Positions 26,592 to 34,475 of a stretch of 64,000 bases of DNA are shown here, one piece after another; position 1 is the first letter of the stretch; each line of letters begins with the position of its first letter. Where the stretch lies: the NCBI RefSeq assembly GCF_000024065.1, contig NC_013174.1:868001-932000 (forward strand), in the 5' to 3' direction. Below the pieces are notes generated by a model, which was not told where the DNA came from, did not search any database, and was given only the letters and a program-made list of their open reading frames with translations. This DNA is from Jonesia denitrificans DSM 20603. GTDB lineage: Bacteria; Actinomycetota; Actinomycetes; Actinomycetales; Cellulomonadaceae. The translations under genes were made by a program, and so were the position numbers.

Positions 26592-27302
26592 ATGCCTGAG
26601 AAAGTTACTGCTGCGTCTGTTGCCTCGATGGTTGACCACACGTTGCTCAAGCCAGAGTCGACCCCAGCCGATGTGGCCGCGTTAATTGACGAGGCTGTGT
26701 CGTTGGGTGTGTTTTCGATCTGTGTTTCGCCCTCGTTGCTGCCTGTGAAGATTCCTGAGGGAAGCGAACTGAAGGTGGCCACGGTTGTGGGGTTCCCTTC
26801 GGGGGCGCACCACCCTGAAGTCAAGGCCGCAGAAACGGCTCGTGCGGTGACAGATGGTGCACATGAGATTGACATGGTCATCAACCTGGGGGCAGTGAAA
26901 TCGGGTGATTGGGAGCTTGTGGAGCGTGACATTCGCGCTGTCCGCGACGCTGCTCCCGCCCCTGTTGTGCTGAAGGTCATCATTGAGTCAGCTGCCCTCA
27001 CCGATGAGGAGATTGTGGCTGCGTGTGAGGCGAGTGAACGGGCTGGGGCTGATTTTGTCAAAACTTCCACGGGGTTCCACTCCACTGGTGGTGCCAGCGT
27101 TCATGCAGTGCGTCTGATGGCTCACACTGTGGGGCAGAGGTTGGGTGTGAAGGCGTCCGGTGGGATTCGCACTGGCGATGCGGCACTTGCGATGATCTCC
27201 GCAGGGGCGACCCGTTTGGGATTGTCCGGGACTGCCGCGGTTCTCGATGGGGTGGAGAACCCTGATACTGCTGTCGAGAGTGGTGACGGGTCGGGTTACT
27301 GA
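26592..27302 (+). CDS. deoC: Deoxyribose-phosphate aldolase
   Basis: A class I aldolase of 236 residues that splits 2-deoxyribose 5-phosphate into glyceraldehyde 3-phosphate and acetaldehyde. The N-terminal [11 protein letters not shown] is the family opening; the Schiff-base lysine is K157 in VKTSTGF, and the proton-relay lysine is K187 in [13 protein letters not shown] site precedes ATG 26592. It closes the cdd-deoA-(papain-like)-add-deoC operon, and the perfect palindrome at 27320-27372 may serve as its terminator. Confidence 0.95.
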   Translation: MPEKVTAASVASMVDHTLLKPESTPADVAALIDEAVSLGVFSICVSPSLLPVKIPEGSELKVATVVGFPSGAHHPEVKAAETARAVTDGAHEIDMVINLGAVKSGDWELVERDIRAVRDAAPAPVVLKVIIESAALTDEEIVAACEASERAGADFVKTSTGFHSTGGASVHAVRLMAHTVGQRLGVKASGGIRTGDAALAMISAGATRLGLSGTAAVLDGVENPDTAVESGDGSGY

Positions 27303-27319
27303 TCGTTGCTCGCAGACGT

Positions 27320-27372
27320 CACGTAGTAAGGTCCACCTTACCTTGATGGGGTAAGGTGGACCTTACTACGTG
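27320..27372 (+). promoter_or_regulatory. Perfect 23-bp inverted repeat containing two GTAAGGT-N2-ACCTTAC sites
   Basis: Arms 27320-27342 and 27350-27372 are perfectly complementary around the loop TTGATGG. Each arm contains its own 16-bp interrupted palindrome, GTAAGGTCCACCTTAC at 27326-27341 and GTAAGGTGGACCTTAC at 27351-27366. The second lies between a plausible -35 (TTGATG, 27343-27348) and -10 (TACTAC or TACGTG, 27364-27372) of the siderophore-interacting protein gene. TAAGGT/ACCTTA half-sites recall iron-repressor boxes (TWAGGT...), although the spacing differs from the classic DtxR box. The whole repeat may also terminate the deoC transcript. Confidence 0.65.
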
Positions 27373-27386
27373 ATGAAGGGGTATGT

Positions 27387-28190
27387 GTGTCCACGATTAC
27401 TGATTTCTCTGTGCCACCGGTTCGCCGTCAAGAACGGTTTCAGGCGACCGTCACTGGCCGAGAACAACTGACTGACTCGATGGTGCGGGTGACGTTTTCG
27501 TGCCCGCAGTGGGTTGATTTTGATTTCCCCACATGCACGGACACCTACATGAAGTTGATTCTTCCGGGACCAGATGGGCAACCAGTCATGCGGTCGTACA
27601 CTATCCGCCATGCGGATGCGGTGTCGGGAAGCGTCGATATTGATTTTGTTGTGCATGGGGATCATGGTGTTGCCGGGGTGTGGGCATCAACAGCGCAGGC
27701 GGGTGACACGGTCACGTTTGCTGGTATCGGTGGTGGATATGCGCCATCTTTGCAGGCAACAGCACACCTCCTTGTGGGAGATGAGTCAGCGCTCCCCGCG
27801 ATAGCTGTCGCGCTTGAAGCGCTCGCAGACTCAGCGGATGTCACAGTTTTTCTGGAGGTGGAGGCCCCTGGCCATGAGGTTCCAGTTGCTCACCGTGAGA
27901 AGGTGACGTGGTTGTACCGGCAGGGGAAAGCTCATGGGGCGGCTCTTGTGCACGCTTGTGAGGAGTTGGGGGCTGTGCCAGCGGGGACGCAGGTCTTTTT
28001 ACATGGTGAGGCGATGGCGGTCCGCGAAATCCGCCGTTCCCTTCGTGCGATGGGTGTGCCCCGGCAGGCGATGAGCGTGTCAGGGTACTGGCGTGCTGGG
28101 GCAAGCGACGAACAGTGGCGGGAGAGTAAAGCGCAGTGGAAGCGTCGTGTTCAGGCCGACGAGGAGGCTCTTCGCTCATCTGATTCGTGA
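27387..28190 (+). CDS. Siderophore-interacting protein (FAD/NAD(P)H ferric-siderophore reductase family)
   Basis: A 267-residue ViuB/SIP-family flavoprotein that uses reduced FAD to release iron from ferric siderophores in the cytoplasm. RSYTIRHAD is the FAD-binding motif, DIDFVVHGDHGVAGVWASTA the second family block, and GDESALPAIAVALEAL starts the C-terminal pyridine nucleotide domain; the C-terminal YWRAG segment is also typical. AAGGGG just upstream supports GTG 27387. The large TAAGGT palindrome in front of it suggests metal-dependent control. No siderophore biosynthesis or uptake genes are in the window. Confidence 0.91.
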   Translation: MSTITDFSVPPVRRQERFQATVTGREQLTDSMVRVTFSCPQWVDFDFPTCTDTYMKLILPGPDGQPVMRSYTIRHADAVSGSVDIDFVVHGDHGVAGVWASTAQAGDTVTFAGIGGGYAPSLQATAHLLVGDESALPAIAVALEALADSADVTVFLEVEAPGHEVPVAHREKVTWLYRQGKAHGAALVHACEELGAVPAGTQVFLHGEAMAVREIRRSLRAMGVPRQAMSVSGYWRAGASDEQWRESKAQWKRRVQADEEALRSSDS

Positions 28191-28236
28191 CTGTTCGACC
28201 AACCGACAGCGCCATCGTGTGGGGGGGAAGCCACCA

Positions 28237-28271
28237 TGTGGGTTGCCCCCACGTGGTGAGGGCAACCCACA
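28237..28271. terminator. Bidirectional terminator between the SIP gene and the phosphomutase gene
   Basis: TGTGGGTTGCCC (28237-28248) pairs perfectly with GGGCAACCCACA (28260-28271) around an 11-base loop in the gap between convergent genes. Confidence 0.75.
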
Positions 28272-28298
28272 GGAAACATGGCTGATGTGATGGTCGTG

Positions 28299-30101
28299 CT
28301 AGTCGAGTCCAAGCGCTCTGGTCATGTCTGCGCGTACCGCTGTGATCTTTTCTCGTGCTTCGTGGCGCACGGTGGTGAGTTGTGCTGTGTCTGCGTCACT
28401 GTCCACGGGACTGATCACTTCGATGTAACACTTCACCTTTGGTTCAGTGCCTGATGGGCGCACAATGACTCGGGTGTCATCGTCAGTGAGCAGGAGTAGG
28501 CCGTCAGTTGGGGGAAGACCTTCGTAGCCGTCAACAAGGTCAACGACCTGGGTGATTGGGCTACCTGCGAGGGCTGATGGGGGAGTGGCACGAAGACGTG
28601 ACATGGTGGCGGGAATTTGTGACAGGTCTAAGAACCGTGCCGAGAGTTGATCGGTGAGGTATAGGCCGTGTTCTCGCGCGAGGTCATCGAGTTCGTCGAT
28701 GAGGGTTTTGCCTTGGGCGTGCAGCGTGGCAGCGAGCTGAGCGATGACAAGAGCTGCGGAGATTCCATCTTTGTCTTTGACGAGTTCAGGGGCAACACAG
28801 TAGCCGAGGGCTTCTTCGTACCCGTAGACGAGGTCCTTTGCACGGGCGATCCATTTGAATCCCGTGAGTGTGGATTGGTACCCCAATCCGTGTTTCTCAG
28901 CGATTTTCGACAACAGCCGTGAGGAGACAATTGAATTGGCGAGGACTGCGTTTGCGGCTGTTTTGCCTTCTGCTGCGGCGCGTTGGGCGATGACGTTTCC
29001 GAGCAATGATCCCACTTCGTCGCCGTGAAGCATCCGCCAACCCGCCGCCTGAGGGGTGGTGACGCGGTGGGCGTGGGCTGCCGCGGTTCGGGGATCTTTG
29101 ACTGCAACTGCGCACCGGTCAGCGTCAGGGTCGTTCGCAATGACAAGGTCTGCCTGGAACCGCATCGCATAGGTTAACGCAAGGTCGATGGCACCTGGCT
29201 CTTCTGGGTTGGGGAAGGACACTGTGGGGAAATCGGCATTGGGTTCGTATTGTTCTGCCACAGAGATGAGCTTGTCAAAGCCGGCGCGGTGGAGAACCTT
29301 GTCGACCACAGACCCGCCGACACCATGTAGTGGTGTGAGCACGATGGTGAGGTCGCGAGGGCTGGGTGTTTTTAGTGTGAGGACCGCGTTGACGTAACTG
29401 GTCACCGCGTTGTCATCAAGGGTGAACCACCCACTTTCGGCCCGTGGAATGTCTCGTACCGGTGGGGTTGCGGCAATTGCTTGGGCGATTTCACGGTCGT
29501 AAGGGGGCACAATTTGAGCGCCTTGACCGGCGTCCACAACGATGCGTCCACCTAGGTACACCTTGTAGCCGTTGTCTTGCGGCGGGTTGTGGCTTGCGGT
29601 AACCACGATGCCTGCGTCAGAACCCAGGCGTTTCATGGTGTAGGCAAGCACGGGGGTGGGTAGTGCGTGGTTGAGGATTGTGACAGAGCAGCCTGCGGCG
29701 GTGAGCACTGCTGCGGAGTCGAGTGCAAACTGCTTGGAGTAGTGCCGGGCATCGTAACCGATGACAACCTGTGGAGTGGCGTGCGGGAGTTGACCGGTGA
29801 GATAGGCGCCAAGACCGGCCGCTGCTTTGATGACCACAGACCTGTTCATCCGGTTTGGGCCTGCTTCTAGGGCGCCGCGTAGCCCGGCGGTACCAAATTG
29901 GAGGCTGCCGTTGAAGCGGTCTTTGAGGTCTCCGAGCGCTTGAGACGAGCGGCCTTTGGACGCGGAGGAGTTATCAGGGTTGGTGATCACGTCGAGCAGG
30001 CGTTGAAGCTCGTGACGGGTGAGTCCTTCTGGGTCGTTGTCAATCCAGGTACGTGCTTCGTCGAGGAGGAGGAGCTCGTCTTCTGTCAGTGGGATGGCCA
30101 T
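28299..30101 (-). CDS. Phospho-sugar mutase (PGM2/PmmB type; probable phosphopentomutase or phosphoglucomutase)
   Basis: A 600-residue alpha-D-phosphohexomutase superfamily enzyme. The phosphoserine loop TASHNPPQDNGYKVY, the metal loop NDPDADRCAV, the sugar loop GYEEALGYC and the phosphate loop RPSGTEPKVKCY are all present. The length and the N-terminal extension match the PmmB/PGM2 branch, which includes phosphopentomutases. It follows the PNP gene by 11 bases in the same operon, so conversion of (deoxy)ribose 1-phosphate to the 5-phosphate is the most likely job, linking the phosphorylases to deoC. Strict substrate preference is not decidable from sequence. Confidence 0.9.
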   Translation of the reverse strand: MAIPLTEDELLLLDEARTWIDNDPEGLTRHELQRLLDVITNPDNSSASKGRSSQALGDLKDRFNGSLQFGTAGLRGALEAGPNRMNRSVVIKAAAGLGAYLTGQLPHATPQVVIGYDARHYSKQFALDSAAVLTAAGCSVTILNHALPTPVLAYTMKRLGSDAGIVVTASHNPPQDNGYKVYLGGRIVVDAGQGAQIVPPYDREIAQAIAATPPVRDIPRAESGWFTLDDNAVTSYVNAVLTLKTPSPRDLTIVLTPLHGVGGSVVDKVLHRAGFDKLISVAEQYEPNADFPTVSFPNPEEPGAIDLALTYAMRFQADLVIANDPDADRCAVAVKDPRTAAAHAHRVTTPQAAGWRMLHGDEVGSLLGNVIAQRAAAEGKTAANAVLANSIVSSRLLSKIAEKHGLGYQSTLTGFKWIARAKDLVYGYEEALGYCVAPELVKDKDGISAALVIAQLAATLHAQGKTLIDELDDLAREHGLYLTDQLSARFLDLSQIPATMSRLRATPPSALAGSPITQVVDLVDGYEGLPPTDGLLLLTDDDTRVIVRPSGTEPKVKCYIEVISPVDSDADTAQLTTVRHEAREKITAVRADMTRALGLD

Positions 30102-30112
30102 GGGTCCTCGTC

Positions 30113-30949
30113 TCAGAGTGATTTCACGATGTGTGCTAGGAGTGTGCTGATGCGTGGTCCGGCTGCTTGTCCCGCTTCGATAACTTCTTCGTGGGAGAGT
30201 GCCTGCTCAGATATTCCGGCAGCCAAGTTTGTGACGAGCGAGATTCCCAGAATTTCCAAACCAACGTGACGGGCCGCGATCGCCTCAATGGTGGTTGACA
30301 TTCCGACAAGGTCAGCGCCGAGTACTCCCGCCATTTTTACTTCGGCGGGTGTTTCATAGTGCGGGCCACGGAACTGTGCGTACACCCCTTCAGGAAGGTC
30401 AGCGTCAATGGTGTGCGCAATGTCGCGCAGGCGTTGTGAGTAGAGGTCGGTGAGGTCAACAAAAGTCGCACCTTCAAGAGGAGAGGTTGCGGTCAGGTTG
30501 ATGTGGTCACGAATAAGCACGGGGGTCCCAGGCACCCAGTTGGGATTGAGCCCACCGCATCCGTTGGTGAGGATCAGCGTGGAACAACCGGCTGCTGCGG
30601 CGGTGCGTACCCCGTGGACAACGGGACGAACTCCGCGACCTTCGTACAGGTGGGTGCGTGATCCCAGGACAAGTGCGTGGCGGTTGGTTCCCTCGATGCG
30701 AATGGAGCGTGTGGTGGCAACGTGGCCTGCGACAGCGGGTGCGGAGAACCCGGGGATGGTGTGGCTGGGGATTTCACTGACTGTTTCGCCCAGGAGGTCG
30801 GCGGCACCTCCCCACCCTGATCCAAGGACGAGGGCGACGTCATGCGATGCGACGCCTGATTGGGCGGCAATAAAGTCCGCGGCTTCACGGGCAAGGTTGA
30901 AGGGGTCAGGTGCTGTGGTGTCGTCAACGGTGACGTGCGAAGAGCTCAT
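30113..30949 (-). CDS. punA: Purine-nucleoside phosphorylase
   Basis: A trimeric-type (PNP/MTAP family) phosphorylase of 278 residues that cleaves inosine, guanosine and their deoxy forms to base and (deoxy)ribose 1-phosphate. GSGWGGAAD and the histidine of SRTHLYEG bind phosphate, LTNGCGGLNPNW is the family signature, FRGPHYETPAE and VGMSTTIEAIAARH complete the active site. It is the first gene of a minus-strand operon with the phosphomutase. The ATG at 30949 appears leaderless and the nucleoside operator candidate lies just upstream of its -10. Confidence 0.94.
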   Translation of the reverse strand: MSSSHVTVDDTTAPDPFNLAREAADFIAAQSGVASHDVALVLGSGWGGAADLLGETVSEIPSHTIPGFSAPAVAGHVATTRSIRIEGTNRHALVLGSRTHLYEGRGVRPVVHGVRTAAAAGCSTLILTNGCGGLNPNWVPGTPVLIRDHINLTATSPLEGATFVDLTDLYSQRLRDIAHTIDADLPEGVYAQFRGPHYETPAEVKMAGVLGADLVGMSTTIEAIAARHVGLEILGISLVTNLAAGISEQALSHEEVIEAGQAAGPRISTLLAHIVKSL

Positions 30950-30955
30950 GGTTCG

Positions 30956-30981
30956 AGAGTACCGCGATCAAACGCTTAACG
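30956..30981 (-). promoter_or_regulatory. punA leaderless promoter with operator candidate
   Basis: On the minus strand CGTTAAGCGTTT (30981-30970) is followed after eight bases by TACTCT (30961-30956), which ends six bases before the ATG at 30949. The 12-mer is identical to that at the cdd promoter. Confidence 0.5.
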
Positions 30982-31152
30982 CGATGGTGGGACACGTTTC
31001 TCGCCTATGGATTCATCCACGTCCCATCACGTTCCCACAGTGTTCAAGCCAACCCACAGGAACGATCGCCACCAGTGAACTATGGTGTGAGACTATCCGT
31101 CTCACACCATGTATGAAACCTTGTCCTCACCGTGCCCCACGGCGATCGCTGA

Positions 31153-31158
31153 CATACT
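31153..31158 (+). promoter_or_regulatory. -10 box of a leaderless lpdA-like transcript
   Basis: CATACT at 31153-31158 ends six bases before the GTG at 31165; no Shine-Dalgarno is present. Confidence 0.45.
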
Positions 31159-31164
31159 AGTGCG

Positions 31165-32640
31165 GTGAACCAAACTCCCCAGCATGACGATTCACTGACC
31201 ACCACACAACCCCGCGTCGCAATCCTAGGCGGCGGACCAGGCGGGTACGAGGCAGCCCTCGTCGCCGCCCGCCTCGGCGCCCACGTCACCATCATCGAAC
31301 GAGCCGGATTTGGCGGATCTGCTGTTCTCACTGACGTCGTCCCGTCCAAAACCCTCATCGCCACCGCAGAACTCATGGACATCGGCCGGGGCGCAACAGA
31401 ACTTGGCATCCGAGTAGCCCGCGACGACACCCACAACCCGATCGATGCGCTCAGCGTGGACCTGGCCGCAGTCAATGCTCGGGTCAACGCGCTCGCGGCC
31501 GCGCAGAGCGCAGACATTAAAGAGCGACTTCTTGCGTCGGGTGTGGTGACTGTGCACGGTGAGGGACGTTTCACCTCCCCTCACTCGATCAGCGTGACCG
31601 GATGTGTGACCGATGACGGTACCCCAACAGATGATTGCACTGTGGATGCTGACATCGTGTTGATTGCCACCGGCGCTGCGCCGCGGATGCTTCCCGAGGC
31701 CCGCCCTGATGGGCGGCGCATTCTCACCTGGACACAGCTGTACCACCTTGATGAGATGCCCACCCGGCTCATTGTCGTGGGATCGGGGGTTACTGGTGCA
31801 GAGTTTGCCGGCGCCTACCACGCGTTGGGTTGTGATGTTGTTCTTGTGTCATCGCGTGACCGGGTTCTCCCCGGTGAAGACGAGGATGCTGCCCGCGTCA
31901 TCGACGATGCATTTCGTACCCGCGGAATGACTGTCATGTCACGGTCGCGCGCATCGGCTGCCACAGTGGTGGGGCACGGCTCAACTGAACACGTGGAAGT
32001 GACACTTGATGACGGTCAAGTCATCACGGGCAGCCACGTTCTCATGGCAGTGGGTTCCATCCCCAACACGGCGGATAACGGCGCGGACAAGGTCGGGTTG
32101 ACACTGACGGAACGCGGTCACATCCAGGTGGACAAAGTCTCGCGAACCAATGTTCCGGGCGTGTATGCAGCCGGTGACTGCACCGGCGTTTTACCGCTTG
32201 CCTCGGTCGCCGCCGCCCAAGGACGCATCGCCATGTCGCACGCACTGGGGGATTCTGTGTCACCACTGGTTTTGCGTGACGTCGCAGCCAATATTTTCAC
32301 ATCCCCTGAGATCGCCACAGTTGGATGGTCCCAACGCGACCTTGACGATGCAGGTGTGCGCTACACCGCCACAACCTTGCCACTCCCCACGAACCCGCGC
32401 GCCAAAATGATGGGGGTCCACGAGGGATTCGTCAAACTCTTCACCCGAACGGACTCCGGAACCGTCATCGGAGGGGTGATCGTTGCCCCGCGCGCATCAG
32501 AACTGATCTTCCCCGTCACGCTCGCGGTCGCACACAGGTTGACCGCAGACATGGTGGCCGGTGCGATCACGATCTACCCATCATTGTCAGGGTCCGTTGC
32601 GGAAACAGCGCGGATGAGCCATCAGCGCGCCCCCCACTGA
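31165..32640 (+). CDS. NAD(P)H-quinone dehydrogenase, LpdA-type flavoprotein
   Basis: A 491-residue two-dinucleotide-binding flavoprotein. GGGPGGYEAAL at about residue 20 binds FAD, VVGSGVTGAEFAGAYHALG binds NAD(P)H, and YAAGDCTGVLPLASVAA closes the FAD site. Where disulfide reductases have CxxxxC, this protein reads GGSAVLTDVVPSKT, with no cysteines, so it cannot be a dihydrolipoamide dehydrogenase. It matches M. tuberculosis LpdA (Rv3303c), which reduces quinones, and it lies next to PNP and phosphomutase genes as in that species. The GTG start is apparently leaderless. Confidence 0.9.
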   Translation: MNQTPQHDDSLTTTQPRVAILGGGPGGYEAALVAARLGAHVTIIERAGFGGSAVLTDVVPSKTLIATAELMDIGRGATELGIRVARDDTHNPIDALSVDLAAVNARVNALAAAQSADIKERLLASGVVTVHGEGRFTSPHSISVTGCVTDDGTPTDDCTVDADIVLIATGAAPRMLPEARPDGRRILTWTQLYHLDEMPTRLIVVGSGVTGAEFAGAYHALGCDVVLVSSRDRVLPGEDEDAARVIDDAFRTRGMTVMSRSRASAATVVGHGSTEHVEVTLDDGQVITGSHVLMAVGSIPNTADNGADKVGLTLTERGHIQVDKVSRTNVPGVYAAGDCTGVLPLASVAAAQGRIAMSHALGDSVSPLVLRDVAANIFTSPEIATVGWSQRDLDDAGVRYTATTLPLPTNPRAKMMGVHEGFVKLFTRTDSGTVIGGVIVAPRASELIFPVTLAVAHRLTADMVAGAITIYPSLSGSVAETARMSHQRAPH

Positions 32641-32643
32641 CAG

Positions 32644-33174
32644 TCAGCTGCCAGGTGTGTGGTTCAGCGCATCGTCAAGGTGTGTCAACACAACGGGGAG
32701 CGAGCGGGCAAAGGACGGCAATAACTCAACCGAAGGGGTAACTGAGGTGAGGTCGTCCAACGCAAACCATTGCACATCAAGTGACTCCATGTCGGTGGCT
32801 TGCACCGGAAGGAACGGGGTGCGAGCCACCGCAATGGCGGTGGTGTAGCTCCACTGAGGGTGCTCAAAAATGTGTGTGCCCACAATAGTGACACGGTCTG
32901 GGTCAATGCCTGCCTCTTCACGTGCCTCACGCAGCGCGCCCTGATGTGGTGTTTCATGTTCCATGATTGCGCCGCCCGGGATTCCCCAAGTGCCACCATG
33001 GTGCGACCATAGGGCGCGATGCTGCAGGACAACGTGGGTGGGGCGTCTATTGTCATCGAGCGTGACCAAGAACAGGCCAGCGGCTCCAAAGAAACCCCAG
33101 TGGCGCTGACCGCAGTCGCACTCAACCCAACCGTCGCCAGATTTTTTGATGAAGGGCCGTTGTGGTCGTTGCAC
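32644..33174 (-). CDS. NUDIX hydrolase
   Basis: A 176-residue Nudix protein. The Nudix box is visible from GGAIMEHETPHQGA through REAREEAGI, matching GX5EX7REUXEEXGU with the metal-binding glutamates. The N-terminal part GDGWVECDCGQRHWG has two cysteines and a histidine that could bind a metal and is shared by actinobacterial relatives. The substrate, probably a nucleotide derivative, is unknown. The frame begins at GTG 33183, but the GTG at 33174 has a TAGCGT box at leaderless spacing and gives a conserved-looking N terminus, so it is preferred. It is convergent with the quinone reductase gene, three bases apart. Confidence 0.87.
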   Translation of the reverse strand: MQRPQRPFIKKSGDGWVECDCGQRHWGFFGAAGLFLVTLDDNRRPTHVVLQHRALWSHHGGTWGIPGGAIMEHETPHQGALREAREEAGIDPDRVTIVGTHIFEHPQWSYTTAIAVARTPFLPVQATDMESLDVQWFALDDLTSVTPSVELLPSFARSLPVVLTHLDDALNHTPGS

Positions 33175-33181
33175 GACACCC

Positions 33182-33187
33182 ACGCTA
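33182..33187 (-). promoter_or_regulatory. -10 box of a leaderless Nudix transcript
   Basis: On the minus strand TAGCGT (33187-33182) ends seven bases before the GTG at 33174. Confidence 0.4.
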
Positions 33188-33356
33188 TCGCACGGTCGCA
33201 GGGCTGTGCCCGGTTAACGATGAGCGTCACACCTGATCGTTTGTCAGTGACTGCCGGACATGAGCGCGACACGTACTGTTCACTCAGGTTCTGTGCTGTT
33301 GCGTGGATTTCACGGTTCGTTGTGGTGGGCGTCACGATCACGCCACGTGGTTGTTT

Positions 33357-33362
33357 TAGCCT
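33357..33362 (+). promoter_or_regulatory. -10 box of a leaderless glycosyltransferase transcript
   Basis: TAGCCT at 33357-33362 ends exactly six bases before ATG 33369. The rest of the 33188-33356 gap showed nothing recognisable. Confidence 0.5.
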
Positions 33363-33368
33363 GTCGCC

Positions 33369-34475
33369 ATGACGTTGTCGAGTCGCGAGGTTTCCGTGAA
33401 CCACCCAGAACTTTCTTGGCCAACCACCCCGTCACCCACGGAGCAGGTGGATGGTCAGCGCGATGATCAGCACCGTGGGCGCACCCGCGTGTGGCCGGTT
33501 GTGTGCGTGTTCGCGACTGTGCGGAATGAAGAGAAATACTTGGAAGCAGCGTTGGATTCTGTTCTTAGCCAACAGTATCCCGGGCAGATGCGGTTCGTGG
33601 TGTCGGTTGGCCCCTCCCATGACAATACCTACGGCATTGCCGTTGAGTGCGCGCGGCGTGATCCTCGCCTCCATGTCATTGAGAACCCACAGGGGTTGAT
33701 TCCTCATGGGCTGAACATTGCGATCAATGCGGCTCCCGCGGACACCGACATCTTTGTTCGCTTCGATGGGCATACCCGGCTGCCCGGCGGGTACGTGCAT
33801 GCAATGGTCGATGCACTGCTTCGCACTGGTGCTGACAACGTCGGTGGGCGGATGTTGCCCGTGGGACAAGCGCCACTGGAACAAGCGATCGCGTTTGCGA
33901 TGAGTCACCCGTTGGGCATTGGGGGAGCATCATTTCACGTCGGTGGGATTGAAGGACCCGAAGAGACCGCCTACCTTGGGTCGTTTCGTAAGGAAGCGGT
34001 GATCGCTGCTGGGCTGTATGACGAATCGTTCCACCGTGCCGAGGACTGGGAACTGAACTATCGGATCCGTCGCAACGGTGGGTTAGTGTGGTTTGTCCCG
34101 TCCATCGAGGTGGAGTATCGGCCACGGTCCACGTGGCGTGCACTAGCGAAACAGTTCTTTGACACCGGCGGGTGGCGCCGTCAGGTGATTGCAGCCGACC
34201 GGAGCACCGCATCGCTTCGGTACCTCGCTGCCCCGACCGCGGTTGTCGCAAACACGGCGGGACTCCTGGCTACCGTTCTGGGTGTCATCACCCCATGGAC
34301 CTGGCTGACTCTTGGTGCGATCGCCCCGCTTGGATACCTCGCCCTGGTCACCATCGGTGGACTCACCGCCGCGCGGCACTTGCCCTGGGCGGCACGAAGC
34401 CGAGTCCCCGGTGTGCTCACCACCATGCACATGATGTGGGGACTCGGCTTCCTCAAAGGCACTCCGACCAACTAG
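33369..34475 (+). CDS. Glycosyltransferase family 2 protein (ExoA-like)
   Basis: A 368-residue inverting GT-A glycosyltransferase. CVFATVRNEEKYLEAALDSV opens the nucleotide-sugar domain, the DxD-like metal motif is in VRFDGHTRLP, and the acceptor-side ED motif is in HRAEDWELNYRIRRNGG. About residues 275-335 hold two or three membrane segments, which places the enzyme at the inner membrane. It resembles the ExoA-type enzymes of exopolysaccharide synthesis. It converges on the nonulosonate-glycan operon, and both terminal stop codons share the palindrome CTAG at 34472-34475. A common role in the same surface glycan is likely but inferred. Confidence 0.88.
   Translation: MTLSSREVSVNHPELSWPTTPSPTEQVDGQRDDQHRGRTRVWPVVCVFATVRNEEKYLEAALDSVLSQQYPGQMRFVVSVGPSHDNTYGIAVECARRDPRLHVIENPQGLIPHGLNIAINAAPADTDIFVRFDGHTRLPGGYVHAMVDALLRTGADNVGGRMLPVGQAPLEQAIAFAMSHPLGIGGASFHVGGIEGPEETAYLGSFRKEAVIAAGLYDESFHRAEDWELNYRIRRNGGLVWFVPSIEVEYRPRSTWRALAKQFFDTGGWRRQVIAADRSTASLRYLAAPTAVVANTAGLLATVLGVITPWTWLTLGAIAPLGYLALVTIGGLTAARHLPWAARSRVPGVLTTMHMMWGLGFLKGTPTN

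Noticed and set aside
31165-32640. Dihydrolipoamide dehydrogenase
   Set aside because: The redox CxxxxC pair is absent (GGSAVLTDVVPSKT), so the LpdA-type quinone reductase assignment is preferred.
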